A stretch of DNA of 64,000 nucleotides from Chrysemys picta bellii. Its lineage: Eukaryota > Chordata > Testudines > Emydidae. The stretch spans positions 90,317,468-90,381,467 of the forward strand of contig NC_088796.1 in the NCBI RefSeq assembly GCF_011386835.1, written 5' to 3'. The notes beneath the pieces were generated by a model. That model was not told the origin of the DNA, searched no databases, and saw nothing but the letters and a program-made list of their open reading frames with translations. The translations under genes were made by a program, and so were the position numbers. Positions 30,865 to 40,721 of the stretch are shown here, piece after piece; position 1 is the stretch's first letter, and every line of letters begins with the position of its first letter.

Positions 30865-31114
30865 GGTACGTCTACACTTACCTCCGGGTCCAGCGGCAGG
30901 CAATCGATGTTCTGGGATCGATCCTGGAAGTGCTCGCCGTCGACGCCGGTACTCCAGCTCGGCGAGAGGAGTACGCGGCATCGACGGGGGAGCCTCCCTC
31001 CTGCGTCTGGACCCGCGGTAAGTTCGGACTAAGGTACTTCGAATTCAGCTACGTTATTAACGTAGCTGAATTTGCGTACCTTAGTCCGAAGTGGGGGGTT
31101 AGTGTGGACCAGCC
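30865..31114. mobile_element. TA-type MITE, about 250 bp, same family as 28594
   Basis: Ends GGTACGTCTACACT and AGTGTGGACCAGCC. Contains CGTCGACGCCGGTACTCCAG and the right-hand hairpin around CAGCTACGTTATTAACGTAG. The flanking duplication is unclear. Confidence 0.7.
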
Positions 31115-32032
31115 AATGGTCTGACTACAGAACAGCAGACCTACTGCCGGCCTTGAGGGATAGAAGCAAGTACCTTCCTTTGGGAACACCCTCTTTGCAG
31201 CACTGGGACAACCCCCAGCCCAGAGAAAAGCAGCAAAAAGGACCAATTTTTATAAGAGACAAGATCAGTACAACAAGTCAGCCACCGACTCGCCGCTCGC
31301 CTCCTCACCCCCGCCCCCAAGTATAAAGCCTCCCTGCCACTGCCCACCTGCTTGGCTCGGCATCCCCCCACTCCCTCCTGGCTCGCCTCCTCACCCCCTG
31401 CCGCCCGCTCGCCTCCTCAGCCCCTCCCCGCCGCTGCCGCCAGCTCACCTGCCTGTCTGCCATCGGCTCAGCTGCTCTCCTTGCCGCCAGCTCACCTGTC
31501 TGCCGCTGGCTCACCCTCACTCCCCAGCCTGCCACTGCCCTCTTCACTACCCTGCCAGCCAGCCAGCTGTTGGCTTGCCCCACCCCGCCGCTTGCCTACT
31601 CACCCTCTGCGGGCTGCATAGTGGCAACCCTAGGGATGATTCCCCCTCGCCCCCACACCCAAGATCGAGCTAGGAAACCATCCCTGGTTTTACAGCAAGG
31701 CTGTCCATAGTGATGCAGGACTCTGCAAGAGCTGACCTGAGCCTGCATCTGTTGAAGGCAAAGTGCACCCCCGTCATGCTGATGGTGCTACTGCGCAGGG
31801 CGCTGACAGACACGGCAAAGCGGGCCCTCGCCATCAAGCCGGGCTGTGGTGGCCCAGCACCAGCTCCCTCTCTGGCAGCAGAGCTGGCTGGGAAGCAGGA
31901 GGGGGCGGGGCCTATGCCTATGCCGCGGCCTGGCTTCCATTTCCCACCCCCCGCCAGCATCATCCTTTAGCATGGAGATGGCATGTGGCTTGGCAGGGCA
32001 GCATATGGCTACTCCCGTACATGTAGGGAAGT
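31115..32032. other. GC-rich unassigned intergenic block
   Basis: 31270-31620 is a C-rich irregular tandem array of CGCCTCCTCACCCCC-like units. 31630-31975 is balanced GC-rich sequence with overlapping frames on several strands but no recognised domain, splice logic or transposon ends. Confidence 0.35.
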
Positions 32033-32477
32033 GAAAAGAACGAGGAGTAATTGTGGCACCTTAGAGACTAACACATTTGGGCATAAGCTTTCGTGGGCTA
32101 AAACCCACTGCATCTGATGAACAGGGGTGGCTCCAGGCACCAAGCGAGTGCCTAGGGCAGCAAGCCGCGGGGGGCGGCTCGCCAGTCGCTGTGAGGGCAG
32201 CAGTCAGGCAGCCTTCAGTGGCATGCCTGCGGGAGGTCTGCCAGTCCCATGGCTTTGGCGGCAATTTGGCAGTGGGTATGCCAAAGGCGTGGGAGCAGCA
32301 GACCTCCTGCAAGCATGTCACTGAAAGCCACCTGACTGCCGTGCTTGGGGCGGCAAAATACATAGAGCCCTCCCTGCTGATGAAGTGGGTTTTAGCCCAC
32401 AAAAGCTTATGCCCAAATAAATGTGTTCGTCTCTAAGGTGCCACAAGTACTCCTGTTCTTTTTGCTGATACAAAAAC
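32033..32477. mobile_element. Penelope-like inverted pair, interrupted by hAT
   Basis: Left minus-oriented unit (AGAACGAGGAGTAATTGTGG...GCATAAGCTTTCGTGGGCTA) meets a plus-oriented unit (GTGGGTTTTAGCCCAC...GCTTATGCCCAAATAA...GTGCCACAAGTACTCC). The two are head-to-head, the arrangement known for Penelope terminal repeats. A 255 bp hAT element splits the centre. Confidence 0.75.
32122..32376. mobile_element. hAT-type MITE (CAGGGGTGGCTC family), 255 bp
   Basis: Ends CAGGGGTGGCTCC and GAGCCCTCCCTG, flanked by a perfect 8 bp duplication CTGATGAA (32114-32121, 32377-32384). Inner arms pair (GCAGCAGTCAGGCAG-type words recur inverted). Same family as 55780. Confidence 0.9.
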
Positions 32478-33797
32478 AACAAGGAGTCTGGTGGCACCTT
32501 AAAGACTAACAGATTTATTTGAGCATAAGCTTTCGTGGGTAAAAACCTCACTTCTTTGATTGCAGCCAAAGAAGTGAGGTTTTTATAGGGTTACCATATT
32601 TCAGCAAGCAAAAAAGAGGACGGGAGGAGCCCTGCCCTAGCCCCGCCCCTCCCACTTCCCGCCCCCCCAGAACCCCCAACCCTCCCCCTGTTCCTTGTCC
32701 CCTGACTGCCCCCTCCTGGGACCCCTGCCCCTAACTGCCCCCCAGGACTCCACCCCCTATCTAAGCCTCCCTGCCTCTTGTCCCCTCACTGCCCCAACCC
32801 TTATCCACCCCCCCACCCCCAGACAGACCCCTGGGACTCCCACGCCCCATCCAACCACTCCCCACCCCCTGACAGCCCCCCCCCAGAACTCCCAACCCAT
32901 CTGAACCCCTCTGCTCCCTGTCCCCTGACTGCTCCGATCCCTCTCCCCACTCCTGCCCCCTGACAGCTCCCCCCCAGAACTCCCAGCCCCCCACTCCCCC
33001 ACTCCTTGTCCCCTGACTGCCCCCTCCTGGGACCCCTGCTCCTAACTGCCCTCCAGAACCCCACCCCCTACCTAAGACTCCCTGTTCCTTGTCCCCTAAC
33101 TGCCCCCTCCTAAGACCCCCCCCCAACTACCCCCCAGGACCCTACCCCCTACCTGTACCCTGACTGCCCAAAACTTTCTCCACTCCCCCCAAACCCCCCC
33201 CCCCCTGTTTCTTGACTGCCCCCTCCAGAACCTTCCTGCCCCCTGGCCCCCTTACCCTGCTGCTCAGAACAGGGTGTTGGGCTCTGTGCGAGCCCGACAC
33301 GTGGCTGTGCTCCCCAGCACAACAAAACCCGGTCCCTGGCCCTGCACAGTGCTGCCGGACCGGGCTGCAGGGGAGAGCTGCCCTTGTATCAGCACAAAGT
33401 GCTCTCCCTCCCGTTTTGCTACGCTGCATGGCAGAAACCGCTCCCAGTTGCAAAAGGGGAGGGCTGCACTTTGTGCTGATACACTTGCTCAGAATGCAGG
33501 GCGGAGCTCCTCTACAGCTGCTCCGGAGTCCAGCCCGGGACTTTCCTGCAGCCCTCCCAGCCGCTCGCTCTGCTGGGGAGGGGGGAAATCCCGGACATTT
33601 TGAGTGCTTTACAAATTCCCCCCAACGCTATTTTTAGCACAAAAAGGAGGACATGTCCGGGTAAATCTGGACGAATGGTAACCCTAGTTTTTAGCCATGA
33701 AAGCTTATGCCCAAATAAATCTGTTAGTCTTTAAGGTGCCACCAGACTCCTTGTTGTTTTTTGTAGATACAGACTAACACGGCTACCCCCTGATACT
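32472..33797. mobile_element. Second Penelope-like inverted pair, interrupted by hAT
   Basis: Minus-oriented unit (CAACAAGGAGTCTGGTGGCA...GCATAAGCTTTCGTGGGTAA) and plus-oriented unit (AGCCATGAAAGCTTATGCCC...GGTGCCACCAGACTCCTTGT) flank an 1101 bp hAT element. Beyond it, 33798-33823 repeats a short Penelope end (TTGCTGATACAGGCTAACAG) in tandem. Confidence 0.75.
32586..33686. mobile_element. hAT-type element, TAGGGTTACCAT family, about 1.1 kb
   Basis: Ends TAGGGTTACCAT and ATGGTAACCCTA, same family as 9443. Flanks share GTTTTTA (7 bp; offset by one base for 8). The interior is a C-rich array of CTGTTCCTTGTCCCCTGACT- and CCCAGGACCC-like units, about 11 copies, then a GC segment with inverted AGGGCTGCACTTTGTGCTGA / CAGCACAAAGTGC arms, and GGAGGACATGTCCGGG at the end. 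Confidence 0.85.
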
Positions 33798-33824
33798 TTG
33801 CTGATACAGGCTAACAGGGCTACG

Positions 33825-34720
33825 TGGGGAAATGGTGCTTCATCAGAGACAGCCTTTTCCCCTCCTCTCGTCCCCGCGGCCGGCTCACTAGGAATTTTGA
33901 GCCAGCCTGGCGCCCGTACCCGCTCTGGCTGGTTGCCCTCTGCTCGGAACTGTGCGTCACATGTCGTTTTTATTGCGCACGCGTTGGTACCGCCGACCCA
34001 GCCAACCAGCGAACGAGGTAAATAAACAAACCCGCGAGCGACCAGCGTGCCCCCTCCCTTCGCCACCGCGGCGCGAGCTCCTCCGCAACTGCCCGTCCCT
34101 CGAGCCCCGTTGTAACCGCCTGTTAGCAGACAATAGTGACACTGACAGTCCCGCCGCTGCTGGGGACAGAGCCGGAGCATCCCCGCCCCGGAGAAGGAGT
34201 GAGTGCTGCGGCCACACAGTATGTCCATCCGCCTGCCTCCGCGGGCCCCCGGGGCTCAAGTTGCTCTATCGCGTCCCCGCCCCTCCCCCTGGCGCCGATT
34301 CCCCCGCGCAGATGAGTATCCCGCCGCCCGCTCGCAAGCTGCGGCCTCCCCGAGGAGGAGGGACGGGCTCGGGGGGACTCTGCCCCTGCCGGAGTGGGGC
34401 CTGTTTGGGGGGGGGGGGGTGTTACTGGCGAAGAAGCCGTTTGCGCCCGCGGCACTCGCCGCTGCTCTCTCGCCAGGCCCGAGGGAGTGCCGGGCTCGGG
34501 CGCCGCTCTGCGGCTGCCTCTCGGGTGGGGGCTGCGGTCTCTAGCTGCTCCAAGCGCTGGGGGTAACTGCAGCCGGGAGAGCCCTGCTGGGTCACGTCGA
34601 GTCTGTTCCCCTCCAGGGCCGGTCCGCCGCCCTTGCTTGAGACTTGTAGGGCTTTGTTCGCTCCGCAGCTAAATCCTGCCGGTGCTAACGTGGGCGTCTT
34701 GGTAACTAACCATCCCGCAT
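33825..34720 (+). promoter_or_regulatory. GKAP1: CpG island, probable GKAP1 promoter
   Basis: Sharp rise in G+C with dense unmethylated-type CpG (many GCGCG, CCGCG, CGCCG words), unlike the TG/CA-decayed repeats around it. It lies between KIF27 and the first GKAP1 coding exon, in the right orientation. At 33974-33983 it contains TGCGCACGCG, a near match to the NRF1 consensus. There is no TATA box. Open frames through it are by-products of high G+C. Promoter function is inferred. Confidence 0.7.
33830..34017 (+). other. GKAP1: Candidate GKAP1 non-coding first exon (3' edge by donor site only)
   Basis: The first GKAP1 coding exon has a 5' UTR stretch behind a splice acceptor, so an upstream non-coding exon must exist. 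Within the CpG island the best donor is GAACGAG|GTAAAT at 34018, shortly after the NRF1-like site. The start of transcription is not defined by sequence; other GT donors exist in the island. Confidence 0.3.
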
Positions 34721-37157
34721 CCGCGTGGGGATCCCGTCGGTACGCGCCCTGAGGTTCGGCCTTCGCTGGCCCTCCTGCTGCCTCTAGGTGCCCTCTCTTG
34801 AAAACAGTGACTTTTTTTCTAGCGTTTGGCCTTTTCGATACGCACAGCTCATTCTCTGCCCCCTGGTCAGTGCTCGGCCAAACTCTGCCTGTTACCGCTG
34901 GGCCCCAGGATATGTAAAATAAGCTCCGTGTGTTCACACGTTTGGAACGTTCACTGTGTGCAATGGAAACGTCACCTGTTTGAGGCCTTTCCCCAACGCT
35001 TGAGCCAAATCCCTTTAGATGTGCTCTGGGTCACTGCAGATGGAAAAATACTAATGACTCTTCTTTAAACAAATCTAACTGTACATTTTTACAGAAGAAT
35101 ACAAGAAAAATTGCTAATGTTTGAAGCTTGAGATTTTGCTTGGTCATAGCAGACAATGAGCACTAATGCCTCTGCTTGGCTGGCAAAAATGTTTTGGATG
35201 TACTAAAGATATAAGAGTTGTTTGTATGGGTATGTTTTTGGTAAAGGAGTGGTGCATGGATGCATGGTAAGTTGAGTGTGACCTTTCAAAATTTGTTTTC
35301 CTAAACATTCATAACTTTTAAAAATTAGGAAACTGATTTTCTTAATCTTGGATTGATTTTAAGTCTCAATGATGTATCCCAAAACAAATAATGGGTTAGG
35401 GAAAACTTGTCTGGTGGTTGTACAGTTATGAATATTTAGGATATTTATGACTACTTAGTGATCAGAATCCTGAACTAAGAAAAGCTTAACGAAATCCAAC
35501 TTGTATTATATCATCTCTTGCCCAGCTACGTCACTTGGCTCTCCTGCCACCTTTTTGACCACTTACATGGTATCTCCTGGTATTTTTTTCCAGTTTAAAC
35601 CTAAGACTTTAGATCAGTTTAAACTTTTTACGACTGAGGCTCCAATCCTGCAACAAGCTCTGCAGAGGTGGATCTCTGAGCCAGACTCCTTTGGCTTCAG
35701 TACTCTGTGTTGGTACAGGGGTGGAGCTCATTGCAGAATTGGGGTCTAAGACCTTATAGGTTTAATCTGTTTAAGCTGCTCTAAAGATTTAGAGTGATTT
35801 AAGCTACTTAATGCAGATTTAAGGTCTCTGATAAAACTACAGAAAAGGGAGGATTTAAAGAGAGAAGAGCACTGGTCAAGTGGCAGGAGGTGTTTTTCTT
35901 GAGCTGCACTCATAGTTATATGAATGCGAGACAAGGCAATGTGCATAAGGTCTCCAGTAATAAGATGCATTGAACTTTGGCTGTTTGGTGCTTCTTAGTG
36001 CAGAGTTTACTAATGATGATGATCAATGCCTGTTAGTCTTTGACTGGTATGTGTTAGAGAATTGGGAACTTTTCTTTTGAAACAAAATGCCCTACATATA
36101 TACACACACTGGAAACTAAATGTAAAAAAACTAAGTTAATGGACTGTTACAGTTGCACGAAGTACCTAAGACAGGAAATGTGAAAGTTAAGGTTGTAACG
36201 GCCCTTTTGCACACATGCATTTGAGCTCATCACTCATAACTGCTCATGTGTATTTCCAGTTGTAAACACTGCTATGTTGTATGGCAGAAATAGTATGTCA
36301 TTATGCTAAAAAATATTTTGAGAGCTTAGAAATGTGAGTTTAAAATAAACCTTTAAAATAAACAAACCTACTTTTCAAAAGTGATAGTATTTTTGAGTGT
36401 CTTAATTTTTGGCTGCCCAGGTGTGACTCCTTAACAGAGTTTGACATTAAGAAGTTGCTTGCTGTGCACTATATGAAAATCAGGCCTATTTAAGGTATCT
36501 TGGGTAGAGCATCCAAAATCACTTATTTTTTAGAAAATCTTGACCAAAATGAGTAGATTCAGTTTGGTTGGATCAAAAATGAGCAGTTTTTAAATGGCAG
36601 TTTCTGTTCTTGCATTGATACATTGTTGTTTGCTGTAAAAATAAAATAAAACTTCAAAACATTTTAGGAAGGAATAAATAAGAGTGACCACCAGGATCAA
36701 GTTCCTTACATTTATAATATACTTTTAGTAAATAAAACAATTCTAATGATGATGGTTACAAACTTGCTGTCAGCCTGCTTGATATACATTATACAACAGT
36801 TTAAAAGGAGATTGCCATGGTATTTTTCTTAAAGTTTTAAATGCTTTCTGCTCATAGCTCCTTGGATGTTTGAAATTTAAATCTGTTGCCATAACATTTC
36901 TGTCACAAGATGGATTGTTACAGTGCTGTTGTTCAGAAGTTTTCAGATGCTGCTAATTTTAATGGAAAGTGTGTTCATATATAAAGGAATCTACTGACTT
37001 TGCAAATGAATAAGAAGGGAAATGGGCTATATTTTAGATCTGCTAATATTGTCTCCCTGAAGCAGATTTTAAATGTGGTGCTCCTATTGGCTACTGTGCT
37101 GACCTTTAGAAATATAAAAATATTCTACTAACACTAGATCATATCCATGGCAATTTG
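34721..37157. other. GKAP1 intron 1, nothing recognised
   Basis: AT-rich sequence following the CpG island. No transposon ends or coding frames were recognised. Confidence 0.4.
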
Positions 37158-37863
37158 AAGTATCCAACATAGATATGCAGTCCTTTTCCACACTATGCTG
37201 CCTCCTAATCTCTATTCAGGGACCCTTCTAATGCAACAGTTTAAAGGGCATAAATACATTCCCTTCTGGAGCTAGGAATAATAAACGAAGAAGATGAAGG
37301 AGGGAAAGGTTTCTATTAGAAATATTTTTTTATCCCAAAAAAAGACATCAGCTTCTATACTTACTTTTGATGGAAATAAGCTCTTCACTCAGATACTGAA
37401 TAGTTTTGAACATTGTGCAAAGGCAATCTGAGTCAGGGTAATGCAGATGGCAGTGTGAAACAGATGGCAGATCCTCTGCGTGGACTCTGTTAGAGGTCGT
37501 TGAGATGAAGCCTAAACTAACAAGTTATCCAGGTATAGGGTAGACATGTATGTTCTGCCACCTTAAGTCGGCTGCCATACCAATGTCTGATTTTGAGAAC
37601 ATTCAAGTCCAGGGCAGCAATCTGAAACTTGAGCTTTCTGATCAAGGAATTTAACTTTGAGATCCAAAACAGCCTCTGACTCTTTTGAGGAATCAAAAAG
37701 CATTTCTAATAGAAACCCTTTCCCCCTCATATTATTCTTCTGTTGTTCCCAGCCCCAGAAGAGAATGCATTTATGCCCTTCATACTGTCTCATGAGAAGG
37801 ATCCCTGAAGAGGGGTTGGGAGCACCATAGTGTGGAAAAGGATTGCGTATTTATGTTGGATTT
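37158..37863. mobile_element. Long imperfect foldback element
   Basis: Left arm about 37158-37322 and right arm about 37700-37863 are reverse complements with scattered mismatches. Shared landmarks include CCTTTTCCACACTATG, AGGGCATAAAT and GGTTTCTATTAGAAAT. The spacer has a segment (from about 37348) resembling the hAT transposase C-terminal region at 40320. Ends and target duplication are not resolved. Confidence 0.65.
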
Positions 37864-37924
37864 GGCACAAGGGAAAGTATTCCTAATAGAACATAGGTAC
37901 CTAAATATATGTAGAACCATGAGC

Positions 37925-38108
37925 GGGGAGTGATAGCTCAGTGATTTGAGCATTGGCCTGCTAAAACCAGGGTTGTGAGTTCAATCCTTGAGGGGGCCAT
38001 TTAGGGATCTGGGGCAAAAATCTGTCTGGGGATTGGTCCTGCTTTGAGCAGGGGGTTGGACTAGATAACATCCTGAGGCCCCTTCCAACCCTGATATTCT
38101 GTGATTCT
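37925..38108 (+). repeat. Cryptodire tRNA-derived SINE with CR1-type tail
   Basis: Head GTGATAGCTCAGTGATTTGA (A box) and GGTTGTGAGTTCAATCC (B box), then GAGGGGGCCATTTAGGGATC. It ends with a CR1-like 3' tail CCTGATATTCTGTGATTCT. This tail implies CR1 machinery mobilises it. It is one of the strongest turtle markers in the window. Confidence 0.9.
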
Positions 38109-38399
38109 ACTGTCTGAGAACTCTGATCAGGAAATGATCTCTTACCTTGGTCAGTTGGGTCTTGAGGCTTCAGCCATTTATGGTACTCCTTATGCTTGAT
38201 TGAGGATGAAACCTCTGTAACACTAGGTAGCTCATCATTATGTTCTAAATATGGAAGACATTATTCTTGTTAACAATATCTAAAAAGGTGCTCACTTGCC
38301 TCAAGTGATGGAATCATAGGAACATTATTTAGATGGGAATATTCTTTGCACTTCAAGCCTCTTTCAGTGATCATCTCAGATCACCCCAATATTTTAGCA

Positions 38400-38754
38400 T
38401 AGAGGCCTTCAATCTGTAGGGCACAGCCCCTGGGGGAGAGGGGCATGGAGTAATGTTCGGGAAGGTGCGGCTGGGGTCTGGACCAAACCCCACAGGGGGC
38501 AGGGAGGGAGCGCCGCCCAGCTCTGCTCCTGGCCCTGGGCCCAGCTGCCGGCCCGGGACTCCGCACATGGCTGTAGGTAGGCCTTGACCCCTGGCCAAGG
38601 GTCCACTCCTGCCCCTAGCTGTGGCCCCAGCCTTGGCCTTCTTACCCCTGTGTGCACCCCCACCTCCCGGAGCTGTGGCCCTGCTCCCAGCTCCAAGGGG
38701 GAGGGCAGATAGGGATAAGGAGGGGGTGTGAGAGAAAAAATTTGGGGACCACTG
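38400..38754. mobile_element. hAT-type element, 355 bp, decayed left end
   Basis: Right end AATTTGGGGACCACTG; left end TAGAGGCCTTCAA is its degenerate inverse. Flanks TTTTAGCA / TTCTAGCA (7 of 8 match). Interior GC-rich. Confidence 0.65.
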
Positions 38755-38762
38755 TTCTAGCA

Positions 38763-39989
38763 GATCAGATCAGTCAAATCCTCCAGGACCAAGACAAGTG
38801 ATTTCTAAAACAGTGGCAGGCTGGATTTTTAAAAATGAGGGCATTCAGAGAGAGATTTCTTTTCGGCCAGATGCAAAAAGTTCTTCAGAGCAGGAATAGA
38901 TAGTCAGTGAATAGCAGATGTTTTTCTGGAGTGGAGAACCGATGTTTTGTGTGCATTTTCCCCAATTCCCTTTAATAGCAAGCATCCTTCCCCATGTTTC
39001 TAGAATTGTCACGAGCTGTGACAATTTAAGAGCTTATCTACACTTACATTTTATATTCTCTAACTTGCTGGCTCAGGGGGGTGAAAAAACTATAGTCTTA
39101 TGTCTGGTGAATTTTTTTCCCCTGGAACCTAACTCCCCCGTATTTAAATTAATTCTTATGGGGAAATTGAATTTGCATAACATCGTTTTGCTTAAAGTCG
39201 CATTTTTCAGGAACATAACTACAACGTTAAGCGAGGGGTTACTGTACTTGTAGTAGTGAAGGTATTTTTGTTGTGGACAAAAAACAAAAAAAACCCACCC
39301 TCTCCAACCACCGTTCCAGTGTCTTCAGTCAAAAAACACTTAATACCGTTATGGGAAATTGAATGGTATTATCTTAAGATCCTTCCTGCTTACTATGTAG
39401 AAGTAACTAATGTGTTTTAGTTCTACTTTAGAAAAAAGTTTTATGAAAGACGTGAACACCTTTCCACTGAGTAAAACACCACACACGTTCCTCCAAACTA
39501 TATTTAATTCTCGCAGGACTGATAAAGCCCCCTTTTTTGAACCTCTGGGAGTCCGCTCTCTTTTCAATCTCTCTAAGAAGTTCACATTTCTTATCTCCAT
39601 TTTCTGGAGAGGGGTCAGTCAGCTTCAAGCTCTTGTAGCTGATCCTTCCTTTACAATCTTCCATAAGGAAGAAGTGATCTTTTTGTCCTCACCCTAAATC
39701 CTTTCCCAGGGTGCTGATGGGATGACTACCGTAATCAGACAATCTACTATTACTGTTTCCAAGACCTCACTCCCATATGAAGAGAAGTCAAATTATACAT
39801 CTTAAATGTTATGTTTTTGCCAAAATAGATCAGTAGTATATCAAAATATCTAGGCTTTTAATTGCTTATGAAGAGAACCATAATGACATCACTTCCCAAA
39901 GCCTGTCCAAACAGACGAGGCTTGATAGAGAGGAGTGTTAAAATTTAGCAAAAATGTGCTACCGAGACTTGAGGTCTATTCCATTAGGA
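38763..39989. other. GKAP1 intron 1; contains Tigger-like fragment
   Basis: 39112-39245 reads GGAACCTAACTCCCCCGTAT, AACATCGTTTTGCTTAAAGT and ends AACGTTAAGCGAGGGGTTAC, typical of a Tigger-derived MITE right half. 39030-39095 looks like a TA-type MITE fragment. The rest is unassigned. Confidence 0.5.
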
Positions 39990-40394
39990 GAGAGGTTCCC
40001 AAACTTTTTTTGCTTAGCCCCCCCTTAAGAGATTCAAGTCCAGTGTGGAGCCCCTTCTTTCTAAGAAACAGTATTTTTCCATAGTGCAGGAGGATTTTAT
40101 CTTGGCTAATAACGTATTGTTTAAGATAGAAAGCAACATATATAGCACAATATGACTACTCTGCTGCTGAATAACCTTGAACATAAAAGAATACTTGATG
40201 ACCCACCTTTGTCTCAGTGAGTAGGATTAGCCTGTTTGCTAGCGCACAGTTTGTGCAGTCTTGGTCTGATTTCTGAGAGTTTCAACCGCAGATCAATCTC
40301 TGTGTTCAAGCAGCTTTTATACTTACTTTTGATGCAAATAGGCAAAGAAAAACTCACTTCGCTCAGATATGCAAAGTGAACAAGTATTTTGATA

Positions 40395-40514
40395 GGTTTC
40401 AGAGTAGCAGCCGTGTTAGTCTGTATCTGCAAAAAGAACAGGAGTACTTGTGGCACCTTAGAGACTAACAAATTTATTAAAGCTTTCGTGGACTACAGCC
40501 CACTTCTTCGGATG
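40395..40514 (-). mobile_element. Penelope-like terminal unit, single copy
   Basis: Plus strand reads GGTTTCAGAGTAGCAGCCGT, CTGCAAAAAGAACAGGAGTA, CTTGTGGCACCTTAGAGACT and CTTTCGTGGACTACAGCCCA. It is inserted in the hAT relic between its dimerisation domain and the preceding segment. Confidence 0.8.
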
Positions 40515-40721
40515 GCTGTTTAAGACAGTTCATAGAATTGTTTTTGAATTAAGAGCTGGAACTGATCAAGAGGCATGACTTTAAAATCATCTCTCAAAAC
40601 AGAGTTAACAGCAATGTCAGACAATTTCTCCTTTATATTCATGGTAATCTTGGCCTTTGCTATTAAGTGCTCTGAAAATGGCTTTTGAAGCAGGCTTTGA
40701 ACCAGGGTTAGAATTCAAAAT

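Noticed and set aside
31710..31970. Frame of 86 codons that looks protein-like (LLKAKCTPVMLMVLL)
   Set aside because: Other frames overlap on both strands, and there is no start context, splice logic or recognised family. Left as unassigned.
33952..34566. Frames of up to 204 codons in the CpG island
   Set aside because: High G+C removes stop codons in all frames. There is no conserved domain and GKAP1 coding starts at 46418.
37925..38000. tRNA gene on the plus strand
   Set aside because: A and B boxes are present but the cloverleaf is not maintained and the sequence continues into a SINE body and CR1-like tail.
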